A DNA stretch of 57,255 nt from an uncultured Gammaproteobacteria bacterium (GTDB taxonomy: Bacteria > Pseudomonadota > Gammaproteobacteria > Poriferisulfidales > GCA-002705445), in contig CAJWEM010000006.1 of NCBI GenBank assembly GCA_913031205.1, positions 1-57,255 of the forward strand. The letters are read 5' to 3'. The translations under genes were made by a program, and so were the position numbers. The notes beneath the pieces were generated by a model. That model had not been told where the DNA came from. It was given only the letters and a program-made list of their open reading frames with translations, and did not search any database. Within the stretch, counting starts at the first letter, position 1, and the number at the start of each line of letters is the position of its first letter. Shown piece after piece: positions 10,602 to 20,592 of this stretch.

Positions 10602-11687
10602 CTAATTATTATCGATCACAATTTTTGGAAATTTAGAACTATAATCTTTTGATTGCGCAGCTAACTTACCTGCAGCCTTTCTAGCGATTTCGCTATAAAT
10701 CTCTGCAAGTCTGCCATCCGGTTCATATACAACGCTTGGCTTCCCAGTATCTGTTTGTTCTCTAATTGAGATATCTAATGGTAATTTACCAAGTAAATCC
10801 ACATTACTTTCAGATGCCAAAGATGTGCCCCCGCCTTCACCAAATATAGATTCTTCGTTTCCACATTTGCTACAAATATGAAGACTCATATTTTCAACAA
10901 TTCCTAAAACTGGAACCTCTACTTTCTCAAACATTTTTAACCCTTTTCTGGCATCCAATAATGCTATGTCTTGAGGTGTAGTTACTATTACAGCTCCGCT
11001 AACAGGTATTTTTTGAGCCAGTGTTAATTGAACATCCCCGGTCCCTGGGGGTAAATCAATTATTAAGTAATCAAGATTTTTCCATTGGGTATCAGATAAT
11101 AGTTGTTCTAATGCTTGTGTAACCATAGGTCCTCTCCAAATCATTGGAGTTTCCTCATCAATTAAGAATCCAATAGACATTGCTTGGATATTGTAATTTT
11201 CCATAGGCTCAAGAGACTTACCGTCTTGAGAATCAGGCTGACCCTTTAATCCAAGCATTCTAGGCTGGCTTGGTCCATAAATATCTGCATCAAGTATTCC
11301 AACATTCGAGCCCTCAGCTGATAAAGCAAGAGCTAAATTTACTGCAGTTGTTGATTTTCCAACTCCTCCTTTCCCGGAGGCAACAGCAATCACGTTTTTT
11401 ATATTCTGCATAGGCTGTAAACTCTTCTGTACAGAATGGCTTTCAATTTTCCAGCTAATTTCTACTTCACCACAAGAAATCTCATTGGACGATAACTGCT
11501 TTATAATCATCTCATTTAAATTTGACGCAAAATTCTTAGCTGGATAACCAAGAACAATTTTTAAATTTGGTTTATTATCAACTATCTCAATTGAGCCGAC
11601 AGACTTTGTTTCGACTAAATTTTTTCCTGTATTTGGATCAATTAATCCTTTAAGCGACTCAATGACCATTGCTTCAGTCAACGACAT
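10602..11687 (-). CDS. apbC: Mrp/ApbC-type Fe-S carrier P-loop ATPase
   Basis: '[21 protein letters not shown]', CSKCG motif. Confidence 0.93.
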   Translation of the reverse strand: MSLTEAMVIESLKGLIDPNTGKNLVETKSVGSIEIVDNKPNLKIVLGYPAKNFASNLNEMIIKQLSSNEISCGEVEISWKIESHSVQKSLQPMQNIKNVIAVASGKGGVGKSTTAVNLALALSAEGSNVGILDADIYGPSQPRMLGLKGQPDSQDGKSLEPMENYNIQAMSIGFLIDEETPMIWRGPMVTQALEQLLSDTQWKNLDYLIIDLPPGTGDVQLTLAQKIPVSGAVIVTTPQDIALLDARKGLKMFEKVEVPVLGIVENMSLHICSKCGNEESIFGEGGGTSLASESNVDLLGKLPLDISIREQTDTGKPSVVYEPDGRLAEIYSEIARKAAGKLAAQSKDYSSKFPKIVIDNN

Positions 11688-11767
11688 TCTTTTCTCCTTT
11701 TAATTTAAATACTTTCAACACATTAACTAACATTATTATATACTACTTATAGATTTTTGGAGAAAAA

Positions 11768-13762
11768 ATGGATACAAATAATAAGATTTTAGTAACAAGT
11801 GCCCTACCTTATGCAAATGGGCCAATACACATTGGTCATTTAGTTGAGTACATACAGACTGATATTTGGGTAAGGTTTAATAAATCTCAAAAAAAATCAG
11901 TTGCTTATATTTGTGCTGATGATGCCCATGGAACACCAATAATGCTTAAAGCTAAAGAACTCGGGATTGCTCCTGAGGAATTAATAGAAAAAGTTCAAAA
12001 AGAGCACAAAAAAGATTTTGCAAGCTTCTATGTAAATTTTGATCATTACTCTTCGACACACACAGATGTCAATGAAGAATTATGCAAAAGAATTTTTCTT
12101 AAACTAAAAGAAAACGGCTTTATTGAAAAAAGAACAATATCGCAATTTTATGATGAAAAAGAAAAAATATTTTTGCCTGATAGATATATAAAGGGAACAT
12201 GTCCAAAATGTAAATTCGAAGATCAGTATGGAGATTCATGTGAAAATTGTGGAACTACTTATAGTCCAGTTGAACTTATTGATCCAGTATCAATCCTTTC
12301 ACAATCCAAGCCTATTACAAGAGAAACCGAACACTATTTTTTTAAGTTAAAGAACTTTAGAGAATATTTAATTAACTGGACGCAGACAAATAATCTACAA
12401 CCCTCTATTAGGAATAAATTAGATGAATGGTTGAAAGATGATTTAAATGATTGGGATATTACAAGAGATAGTCCATACTTTGGTTTTAAGATTCCAGAAG
12501 AGCAAGATAAATTTTTTTATGTTTGGATGGATGCTCCAATTGGTTATATAGCTGCATATGAGGAATACTCTAAAAAAAATAATTCATTTGCTGATATATG
12601 GGATGATGAGAAAGTTGGCGAAATCTACCATTTTATTGGGAAAGACATTGCTTATTTTCACGCTCTTTTTTGGCCGTCCATTTTAGAGGGCTCTGGACGA
12701 AGAACACCAAATGGGATTTTTTGTCATGGATTTTTGACAGTTAATGGTAAAAAAATGTCAAAATCAAGAGGGACCTTTATTAAAGCAACTGATTATCTTA
12801 AACATTTAGACCCGGAATTTTTAAGATATTATTTTGCAAGTAAATTGAATGATGGTATTGAAGATATTGACCTAAATTTTGAAGATTTTTCTAAAAAAAT
12901 TAATAGCGATCTTGTGGGAAAACTTATAAATCTTGCAAGTAGATGCTCATCATTTATTGAGAAAAAATCAAATTTTCTTCTTTCAGACGAGTTAGAAGAT
13001 CAAAAAAAGTTTAATGCTTTTCTAGATGAGGTTAAAGAAATTGAAGTTTTCTATCAAAAGAGAAAATTTAGTAATGCTATAACAAAAATTATGTCAATGA
13101 CTGATAAAGCAAATCAATACATAAATGAGAAAAAGCCATGGGCATGTGAAAATGATGACGAAATTCAAAAAGTAGCAACCCAAGGTTTAAATTACTTTAG
13201 GACAATTGTGATAATTTTGTCGCCGGTCATGCCAAATTTATTAGAGCAAACTGAGAAAATATTTAATGAAAAGAAATTATTTTGGGATAATTGCTTCGAT
13301 CCAAAGTTGGGCTCAAAAATAGAAAAATTTATACCACTTAAAGAAAGAATAAAAAAAGAAGAAATTGAAAGTTTGAACAACAGTCTTTTAGATGAGACTG
13401 AGAAAAAAGATAAAACAGAGAGGAAAAGTATGACAGAGGAAATCGATTATGAAAATTTTGCAAATATTGATCTTAGAGTTGGCGAAATAATAAGAGCTGA
13501 AAATATAGAGGGTGCTGATAAGCTTCTAAAGCTTGAAGTTGATCTTGGCGACTTAGGAGTAAAAGAAGTTTTTGCTGGTATAAAAAAATACTATAAAATT
13601 TCTGATTTACTTGGGTCAAAAACTCTAGTTGTATCAAATTTAAAACCAAAAAAAATGAAATTTGGATTGTCCTCGGGTATGATACTTGCTGCAGATTCTG
13701 ATGGTGATATCATCATAATTAGTCCCGATAGTAAGATAAAAAATGGTTCAAAAGTAAAATGA
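11768..13762 (+). CDS. metG: Methionyl-tRNA synthetase with C-terminal tRNA-binding domain
   Basis: '[24 protein letters not shown]' HIGH motif, KMSKS, C-terminal '[30 protein letters not shown]'. Confidence 0.97.
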   Translation: MDTNNKILVTSALPYANGPIHIGHLVEYIQTDIWVRFNKSQKKSVAYICADDAHGTPIMLKAKELGIAPEELIEKVQKEHKKDFASFYVNFDHYSSTHTDVNEELCKRIFLKLKENGFIEKRTISQFYDEKEKIFLPDRYIKGTCPKCKFEDQYGDSCENCGTTYSPVELIDPVSILSQSKPITRETEHYFFKLKNFREYLINWTQTNNLQPSIRNKLDEWLKDDLNDWDITRDSPYFGFKIPEEQDKFFYVWMDAPIGYIAAYEEYSKKNNSFADIWDDEKVGEIYHFIGKDIAYFHALFWPSILEGSGRRTPNGIFCHGFLTVNGKKMSKSRGTFIKATDYLKHLDPEFLRYYFASKLNDGIEDIDLNFEDFSKKINSDLVGKLINLASRCSSFIEKKSNFLLSDELEDQKKFNAFLDEVKEIEVFYQKRKFSNAITKIMSMTDKANQYINEKKPWACENDDEIQKVATQGLNYFRTIVIILSPVMPNLLEQTEKIFNEKKLFWDNCFDPKLGSKIEKFIPLKERIKKEEIESLNNSLLDETEKKDKTERKSMTEEIDYENFANIDLRVGEIIRAENIEGADKLLKLEVDLGDLGVKEVFAGIKKYYKISDLLGSKTLVVSNLKPKKMKFGLSSGMILAADSDGDIIIISPDSKIKNGSKVK

Positions 13763-14082
13763 ATGAAAGAATTGTTGCTAAGATTAATGAAAACAACTGT
13801 ATTGGCTGCACCATTTGTATTAACGCCTGCCCATTCGACGCAATAATTGGAGCTCAAAACTATTCTCACAGAGTTAATAGACAAGAATGTCCTGGCTGCA
13901 AAGTATGCGTAACGAAATGTCCAACTGACTGTATTGAAATAGTAAAAATCAAGCAAAGTAAAGAAGATATTAAGGAAAAAGTTAAATTTAATTTTCAAAG
14001 AAGAAAGTTAAGGAAAGAAAACTTAAAAAAAATGCATTTAGAAAATATAAATCTTCAGCTTGATAAAATTATTAAATCATAA
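13759..14082 (+). CDS. RnfB C-terminal-like 2[4Fe-4S] ferredoxin
   Basis: '[51 protein letters not shown]' two CxxCxxCxxxCP clusters; follows metG. Confidence 0.82.
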   Translation: MNERIVAKINENNCIGCTICINACPFDAIIGAQNYSHRVNRQECPGCKVCVTKCPTDCIEIVKIKQSKEDIKEKVKFNFQRRKLRKENLKKMHLENINLQLDKIIKS

Positions 14083-14085
14083 TTA

Positions 14086-15501
14086 TTATATTTGAAAATT
14101 TTTATCTCTTAAGTGGAAAGGATTGAACCATTTTAATTTATTATGAAGTTTTACAACATCTCCTATTATTAAAAGTGTTGGTGGTATTATCTTATTTTTT
14201 AAAATTATTTCTGGCATGCTTTCAAGATCGCCAATGATGACCTCTTGGTCTTCCGTAGTGCCTTTAACTATTAAAGCAGCAGGAGTTTGTTTTTTTAAAC
14301 CATGCTTAATAAGCTCCTCACAGATTATTTTCGACCCATGCATGCCCATATAAAATATTAGAGTTTGCTTATCGTGCGCAAGCATTTTCCAATTTAAATT
14401 AACAGTTCCATCTCTTAAATGCCCTGTTACAAAAATACAGGCTTGAGAATAATCTCTATGTGTTAGGGGTATTCCAGCATAACTTGCGCATCCGGAAGCA
14501 GCGGTAATGCCAGGTACAATTTGGAAAGGTATGTCGTCTTTGATCAAGCTTTCGATTTCCTCTCCGCCTCTGCCAAATATAAACGGATCCCCACCTTTTA
14601 ATCTTAAAACCTTTTTACCCTCTAATGCTAGTCTAGCAAGAAGTTGATTTATATTTTCTTGAGGCATTGCATGATCGGCCCTTTGTTTTCCAACATATAT
14701 TTTTTCTGCATCTTGTCTTATTAAATTCATAATTGGTTTTGAAACTAATCTATCATATATAACAATATCAGCTTTCTGCATTAACCTTAGAGCCTTAAAA
14801 CTTAATAACTCAGGGTCGCCTGGCCCCGCTCCAACTAGGTAAACTTCCCCAGTTTTTTCAAGCATCACTTTTTCTTCAAGTGATTTGTCTAAAGCCTTTT
14901 TTGCTTTGTCAACGTGACCAGATAAAACCATCTCAGAAATTGGGCCATCTAAAAAGATTTCCCAAAAATTTCTTCGGTCTGATATTTTAAGAAAAGTTTT
15001 TTTTACTACACTCCTGTACTCCATCATAAACTCTGCGAGCTTACTAAATGAATAAGGTATAACGGTTTCAAGTTTGGTTTTTACCAACCTTGTTAGGATT
15101 GGAGATGCTGCTCCAGAAGAAACAGCAATTTTTATTGGGTCTCTATCTACTACTGAAGGTATTAGCGTATTTCCAGATACTGAATCTTCTGCCATATTTA
15201 CTAGTATATTTTTTTCTTTTGAGATTTTTGCAATCTCTTTATTTATTTTAGTATCATTTGTTGCTGCAACAATTAGAAACTGATCTTCGATATCCTCTTT
15301 ATTAAATTTGCGTTTAATTATTTTAAGGTTTTTATGCTCATTTGACTTTAAATGGATTTCATCAATTACATCTGGAGATATTAGGGTGACGCTCATATTT
15401 GTGCTCAGAATTGGTATAAGCTTTCTGCTTGCTACCTTACCCCCTCCGACTACTAAGCATTTTTTGCCTGTTACATCAATAAATAATGGCAAATAGCTCA
15501 T
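14086..15501 (-). CDS. cysG: Siroheme synthase (multifunctional CysG)
   Basis: N-terminal dehydrogenase/ferrochelatase domain plus 'VYLVGAGPGDPELLSFKALRLMQKADIVIYDRLVS' SUMT domain. Confidence 0.94.
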   Translation of the reverse strand: MSYLPLFIDVTGKKCLVVGGGKVASRKLIPILSTNMSVTLISPDVIDEIHLKSNEHKNLKIIKRKFNKEDIEDQFLIVAATNDTKINKEIAKISKEKNILVNMAEDSVSGNTLIPSVVDRDPIKIAVSSGAASPILTRLVKTKLETVIPYSFSKLAEFMMEYRSVVKKTFLKISDRRNFWEIFLDGPISEMVLSGHVDKAKKALDKSLEEKVMLEKTGEVYLVGAGPGDPELLSFKALRLMQKADIVIYDRLVSKPIMNLIRQDAEKIYVGKQRADHAMPQENINQLLARLALEGKKVLRLKGGDPFIFGRGGEEIESLIKDDIPFQIVPGITAASGCASYAGIPLTHRDYSQACIFVTGHLRDGTVNLNWKMLAHDKQTLIFYMGMHGSKIICEELIKHGLKKQTPAALIVKGTTEDQEVIIGDLESMPEIILKNKIIPPTLLIIGDVVKLHNKLKWFNPFHLRDKNFQI

Positions 15502-15619
15502 TCTTTCTCCCCCACATGTCAGAATAACTTTATGATAATTCTAAAAAATCTTTATAATAATTATTATGTAAAATTACTTAAATTTTTACATTAAGCAACC
15601 ATAAAAGATATATTGCAAA

Positions 15620-15714
15620 GTAGGTGTTTTTGTAGGTGTAAACAATGAATTTATTGGGTTTTTCACAATTTATTTCCAACCATTTGAAAAAATATATAGC
15701 TGTTTTCACAAAAC
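15620..15714. promoter_or_regulatory. Putative regulatory region upstream of C1/serine-cycle operon
   Basis: Direct repeats GTAGGTGT (15620-15627, 15632-15639), TTTTCACAA (15660-15668, 15703-15711) and dyad GTTTT-CAC-AAAAC (15702-15714). Confidence 0.35.
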
Positions 15715-15763
15715 TATAGAATAATAAATACCTGCAAGAGATTTTAAAATAAGGAGAATTAAA

Positions 15764-16396
15764 ATGACCATATCAAAAGAAGAGTTAGAAAAAATAATGG
15801 AAAAGAAGGCTGGCATGCGAAGAGAAGCATATGACCGAAGAGCCGCTCAAGAAAATAAAGATGAAGTCAGTGCTCAAGCTTGTGAAAGGTTTATGGCATT
15901 ATCCGAGTACGAAAATGCAAATGTTATTATGTGGTATATAGACTGCAGATCAGAAACCAGAACAAAACCTCATTTGCTAAAGGAAGTTGAAAAAGGCGAG
16001 AAAAAAATTATAGTACCTTATTGTACAGAAGATGAAAATGGTGAAAATAAACTAGGTCTATGGCATATGACTAGTCTCGAAGAAATGGTCGTTGGAAAAT
16101 GGAATATATTAGAGCCTCCAAAAGAGCTTTGGGGAAATCCAGAAAAAGAAGTTTCTCCACAAGAATTGGATATGATAATGGTTCCTGGAACTGGATTTGA
16201 CAGATCGGGTGGAAGAATGGGCAATGGTCAAGGCTATTATGATAGAACAATGGAGCAAGTGAGGCCAGATTGTTCGCTGATTGCTTTATGTTACGAATCT
16301 CAACTGTTCGATGAAATTCTTGTCGCTCCTCATGATGTTTACATGGATAAAGTCGTTACAGAACTCGAAGTATACGAGGGAAAAGGAAGAGGTTAA
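15764..16396 (+). CDS. 5-formyltetrahydrofolate cyclo-ligase family protein
   Basis: 'IMVPGTGFDRSGGRMGNGQGYYDRTMEQ' 5-FCL/MTHFS motif; SD AAGGAG upstream. Confidence 0.88.
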   Translation: MTISKEELEKIMEKKAGMRREAYDRRAAQENKDEVSAQACERFMALSEYENANVIMWYIDCRSETRTKPHLLKEVEKGEKKIIVPYCTEDENGENKLGLWHMTSLEEMVVGKWNILEPPKELWGNPEKEVSPQELDMIMVPGTGFDRSGGRMGNGQGYYDRTMEQVRPDCSLIALCYESQLFDEILVAPHDVYMDKVVTELEVYEGKGRG

Positions 16397-16399
16397 CTG

Positions 16400-17317
16400 A
16401 TGACAGCGATAATTGATGACACATATGCTGAAGCATTTAAGAGTATGTACTCTGAGGTTCTAATTACAGCCATAAATAAAAAGTGGCTTGCTCATGCAGT
16501 AAATGCTGCAACCGGAAATGCTTCGAGTAGTATTCTTTGTGATTGTGAGGCTGGTTTAGATAGATATGTTGGGCCTGGAGGTGATGAAAGTGTTAACACG
16601 CCAGATGGAAGACCAGGAGCAATCATTCAACTACATATTCCTAAATTTTGGAAAGACCCAAAAAAACTTGAAAAAGCGGCGCTTGTAAGAATTAGCCAAA
16701 ACATTTTAACGTGTCCAACTGCGTCTTGTTTTAATCTTATTGAAGACGAAGAGCTATATTTCAAACTCGGAAAAAAGGTTGCGTTTTTTGGCAATAAGCA
16801 TCAAAAAAGAATTGAAAGACATGGACGAAAAATGTGGTGGATTCCAATTCTCGGTGGTGAATTTATACTTGACCGAAGGTTTGGTTATGCGGATGGATTA
16901 ATGGGAGGGAATTTGTGGTATTTTGGCAAAACCACTGAAGCAGCTCTTGAAGCGGCAGAAAAAGGAGTGGAAGCTATCTTACCTATTCCAAATGTCATAA
17001 CAACTTTCCCTGGTGGTATTGCTGGCAGTGGTTCTAAAGCTGGCAGTGATTATGATTTTACAATCGCAAGTACTTACGAAAAGTTTTGTCCCTTGCTTCA
17101 AAATGATCCAAATGTTGATGCTGGTCTTCCCGATGGTGTTAACTCCGTAATGGAAATTATAATGAACGGTAAGAATATGGAATCAATAATAGAAGCGACT
17201 CAAGCAGCTATTCAAGCGTCTAAAAATACAGAAGATTTATTAATGATATCTGCTGGAAACTATAATGGTAAGCTTGGTAAAAGTTTTATATATCTCCACC
17301 CCGAAAAACAACCATAA
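16400..17317 (+). CDS. Formylmethanofuran:tetrahydromethanopterin formyltransferase (Ftr/FhcD) homologue
   Basis: 'IDDTYAEAF', 'VLITAINKKWLAHAVNAATG', 'TPDGRPGAIIQ', 'FPGGIAGSGSKAGSDY', 'ISAGNYNGKLGK' match recalled archaeal/methylotroph Ftr motifs. Confidence 0.85.
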   Translation: MTAIIDDTYAEAFKSMYSEVLITAINKKWLAHAVNAATGNASSSILCDCEAGLDRYVGPGGDESVNTPDGRPGAIIQLHIPKFWKDPKKLEKAALVRISQNILTCPTASCFNLIEDEELYFKLGKKVAFFGNKHQKRIERHGRKMWWIPILGGEFILDRRFGYADGLMGGNLWYFGKTTEAALEAAEKGVEAILPIPNVITTFPGGIAGSGSKAGSDYDFTIASTYEKFCPLLQNDPNVDAGLPDGVNSVMEIIMNGKNMESIIEATQAAIQASKNTEDLLMISAGNYNGKLGKSFIYLHPEKQP

Positions 17318-17347
17318 AACTAAATTTTTGGATATGAAGGGAACTTT

Positions 17348-18223
17348 ATGAATTATACGGAAAAAGGAACTTTGATCTTAGATGGAAAGTTAGTTGCAAA
17401 AGAAATTCAAAGTAATATAAAAAAGAGAATCGAAGAATGTAATGTAGAAATTACTTTGGTGACTGTCCTTGTCGGAGACGATAAACCAAGTCAACTCTAT
17501 GTGAACAATAAACACAAGCAAGCAACTTCTTCTTCAATCAAATCAATAATGGTAAATCTTCCAGGTGATATATCTCAATCGGATTTAGAGAATAAAATTA
17601 AAGAGCTGGGTGATGACAATTCTGTTAATGGCATATTAATTCAGATGCCATTACCTAAAGGACTGAATGAAAACAATGTTATTGAAACTATACCACCAAA
17701 CAAGGATGTGGATGGCTTAAAGGAAAAAAACTTAGGTAGGCTTATTGTTGGTAATAATATTTTAAACCCTTGCACGCCGCTTGGTGTTATGAAGCTCATT
17801 CAATATTACAAACTTGAAACTAGTGGTAAAAAAGCATTAGTGATAGGAAGATCTAGATTGGTAGGTATGCCACAAGTTCTTATGTTAGGTTCGAAAGGTA
17901 TCGATTGCACAGTAACTCTAGCTCACTCAAGAACAAAAAATCTTGATGGTCTAATTAATGAGTCAGAGATTGTGGTGCCAGCTATCGGAGTTCCCAATAT
18001 GATAAATTCTAAAAATGTCCGAAAAGATGCAATTTTACTTGATGTAGGAATAAGTAGCGACGGGAAAGGTATTAAAGGAGATGTAGATTTTGAAGGTGTT
18101 GATGGGATTGCAAAAGCTGTTACTCCAATGCCTGGCGGCACTGGGCCAATGACAGTGGCTTGCCTGCTAGAAAATACAATGAAAGCTGCTGAACTTCAGG
18201 GTATAATCCCAAAAGAGAAGTAA
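17348..18223 (+). CDS. folD: Methylene-THF dehydrogenase/methenyl-THF cyclohydrolase
   Basis: 'YVNNKHKQA', 'GILIQMPLPKGL', 'PNKDVDGL', 'VTPMPGGTGPMTVACLLENT'. Confidence 0.93.
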   Translation: MNYTEKGTLILDGKLVAKEIQSNIKKRIEECNVEITLVTVLVGDDKPSQLYVNNKHKQATSSSIKSIMVNLPGDISQSDLENKIKELGDDNSVNGILIQMPLPKGLNENNVIETIPPNKDVDGLKEKNLGRLIVGNNILNPCTPLGVMKLIQYYKLETSGKKALVIGRSRLVGMPQVLMLGSKGIDCTVTLAHSRTKNLDGLINESEIVVPAIGVPNMINSKNVRKDAILLDVGISSDGKGIKGDVDFEGVDGIAKAVTPMPGGTGPMTVACLLENTMKAAELQGIIPKEK

Positions 18224-18358
18224 ATCTATAAGGTTACTAATAATTAAGGGTTGAGCCTCACATGATGCTATGGCATTATTTACGCCTTGTTATATATTGA
18301 ATAAAAACATAGATTTCGAAAGAATTAATTAAATTAAACAACATAAAGGAAGAAAATT

Positions 18359-19597
18359 ATGCCTGGTCAAAAACTATCATACCCTGGAAGAAATTATCTA
18401 TTTGCTCCAGGCCCTACTCACATACCAACAGTCGTGCAAAATGCTATGAATGTTCCTATGGAAGATCACAGAGCTCCAGATTTCCCTGAACTTGTAAAAC
18501 CAATTCTCAGAGATTTAAAAAAGGTTTTTTTAACAAAAACAGGTACGCCTTTTATTTTTCCAGCAACTGGAACAGCAGGTTGGGAAGTAGCATTAGCAAA
18601 CACTTTATCGCCAGGAGATAAAATTCTTACTTCAAGATTTGGTCAGTTTAGTCACCTTTGGTACGACCTAGCCGTGCGTATTGGTCTAGAGGTTGAGCTG
18701 ATAGATACGAAATGGGGAAATGGTATAGAAATTGAAAAATTCAAAAAAGCTCTTGCGAAAGATAAAGATAAAAAAATTAAGGCCGTGGTTGTATGTCATA
18801 ATGAAACTGCAACTGGAGTAACGAGTGATATCGCTGGATTAAGAAAAGCAATGGACCAAGTCAAGCATCCTGCTTTATTAATGGTAGATGGTGTAAGTTC
18901 GATAGCGAGTATGGAATTTAGATTTGACAAGTGGAAAATTGATATTGCTGTAAGTGGCTCACAAAAAGGTTTTATGCTTCCAGCTGGACTAGCAATTCTA
19001 TGTTTTAGTAAAAAAGCTTTAGCAATGAGAAAAAATGCTAAATGTAAAAGATGCTTCCTCGATGTTCAAGATCATTTAAATACAAATAAAGATGGGTTTT
19101 TTCCTTATACTCCTCCAGTAAACTTATTACGCGGTTTAAGAGTCGCTATTGATCTACTTCTTGAAGAAGGGATGGAGAATGTTTTTTACAGGCATAAGAG
19201 ATTAGCAAATGGAGTTCGAGCGGCTATAAAGGCTTGGGGTCTAAGGTTAGCAGCCTCCTCTCCAAAATGGCATTCGGATACAGTTAGCGCCATTTGGTTG
19301 GAGCCAGGTTCAAAAAACAACCCTGATGGGAAAAAAGCCATTGAAGTAATTAATATTGCATACCATAGATATAATATTTCGCTTGGCGCAGGATTAACCC
19401 AAGTAGCAGGAAAAGTCTTTAGAATCGGTCATCTTGGTGATAACAATGAAACAAGAATGATGGCTGCTCTTGGTGGAGTTGAAATGGCCATGATTGATGC
19501 AGGAATAAAATTCACACCAGGAAGTGGAACAGGCGCTGCGGCAAAATATTGGACAAGTAATCCTGATAAAACTAAGAAAAAGAAAAAAAAGAAATAA
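18359..19597 (+). CDS. Serine-glyoxylate aminotransferase
   Basis: Class V aminotransferase: 'LFAPGPTHIPTVVQNAMNVPMEDHRAPDF', PLP lysine 'SGSQKGFMLPAG'. Confidence 0.92.
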   Translation: MPGQKLSYPGRNYLFAPGPTHIPTVVQNAMNVPMEDHRAPDFPELVKPILRDLKKVFLTKTGTPFIFPATGTAGWEVALANTLSPGDKILTSRFGQFSHLWYDLAVRIGLEVELIDTKWGNGIEIEKFKKALAKDKDKKIKAVVVCHNETATGVTSDIAGLRKAMDQVKHPALLMVDGVSSIASMEFRFDKWKIDIAVSGSQKGFMLPAGLAILCFSKKALAMRKNAKCKRCFLDVQDHLNTNKDGFFPYTPPVNLLRGLRVAIDLLLEEGMENVFYRHKRLANGVRAAIKAWGLRLAASSPKWHSDTVSAIWLEPGSKNNPDGKKAIEVINIAYHRYNISLGAGLTQVAGKVFRIGHLGDNNETRMMAALGGVEMAMIDAGIKFTPGSGTGAAAKYWTSNPDKTKKKKKKK

Positions 19598-19627
19598 AAA
19601 AAATTAAAAAACTTTAAGGGTGAAAAA

Positions 19628-20575
19628 ATGAGTCACAAAATATACGAACAAACTTCTAGAAGAGTTCAAAGGAGTGAGCTTGCGGTTCCAGGGTCCAACC
19701 CAAAGATGTTTGAAAAAGCATTGAATAGCGATGTTGATTTTGTTTTTTTAGATTTAGAAGATGCAGTGGCTCCAGATGATAAAGTCACAGCGAGAAAAAA
19801 TGTAATTGAAGCTCTTCAAGATTTAGATTGGCAAGGTAACGGAAAGACTGTTTCTGTTCGTATTAATAGTATTGACACACACTATATGTATCGAGACGTG
19901 ATTGAAGTAGTGGAGCAAGCTGGTGAACATCTTGATACTATTCTGCTTCCAAAAGCTGGAACACCCTCTGACATTTATATGCTTTCGGCATTGTTAAACC
20001 AAATTGAAACTTCAACAAGTCTTAAGAAACGTATTGGAATTGAGATCTTAATTGAGACGACTTTAGGTATGGCAAATGTAATGGAGATTGCAAAATCTGG
20101 TCGTGAAGAAAGATTAGAAGCAATGCATTTTGGAGTTGCCGATTATGCTGCAAGCTGCAGAGCACGCACAACTGTTATTGGTGGCTTAAATGAAGATTAT
20201 CCTGGAGACCAATGGCATGCCGATTTATCACAAATGTTAGTAGCGTGCAGAGCTTATGGATTAAGAGCGATTGATGGACCATTTGGTGATTTTAAAGATC
20301 CTGAAAGCTATACTTTAGCTGCAAAGAGAGCTGCTGCACTAGGCTATGAAGGAAAGTGGGCCATTCATCCTTCTCAGATTGAACTTGCAAATGCAGTATT
20401 TACTCCGCCAGCAGCAGAAGTGGATAAAGCAAAAAGAATATTAATAGCTTTAGATGAGGCTGCAAAAGCAGGTCAAGGTGCAGCTTCGTTAGATGGAAGA
20501 TTGATTGATGCTGCATCAGCAAAAATGGCTGAAAATATTGTTGAAACTGACAAAGCAATTAATTCAAAAAAGTAA
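19628..20575 (+). CDS. mcl: Malyl-CoA/beta-methylmalyl-CoA lyase
   Basis: HpcH/HpaI/CitE family: 'RSELAVPGSNPKMFEKALNSDVDFVFLDLEDAVAPDDK', 'KWAIHPSQI'. Confidence 0.92.
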   Translation: MSHKIYEQTSRRVQRSELAVPGSNPKMFEKALNSDVDFVFLDLEDAVAPDDKVTARKNVIEALQDLDWQGNGKTVSVRINSIDTHYMYRDVIEVVEQAGEHLDTILLPKAGTPSDIYMLSALLNQIETSTSLKKRIGIEILIETTLGMANVMEIAKSGREERLEAMHFGVADYAASCRARTTVIGGLNEDYPGDQWHADLSQMLVACRAYGLRAIDGPFGDFKDPESYTLAAKRAAALGYEGKWAIHPSQIELANAVFTPPAAEVDKAKRILIALDEAAKAGQGAASLDGRLIDAASAKMAENIVETDKAINSKK

Positions 20576-20592
20576 AAAAATAGGGGGTAACT

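Noticed and set aside
13591-13998. 135-aa minus ORF spanning metG end and the ferredoxin gene
   Set aside because: Both forward genes are strongly supported; antisense artefact
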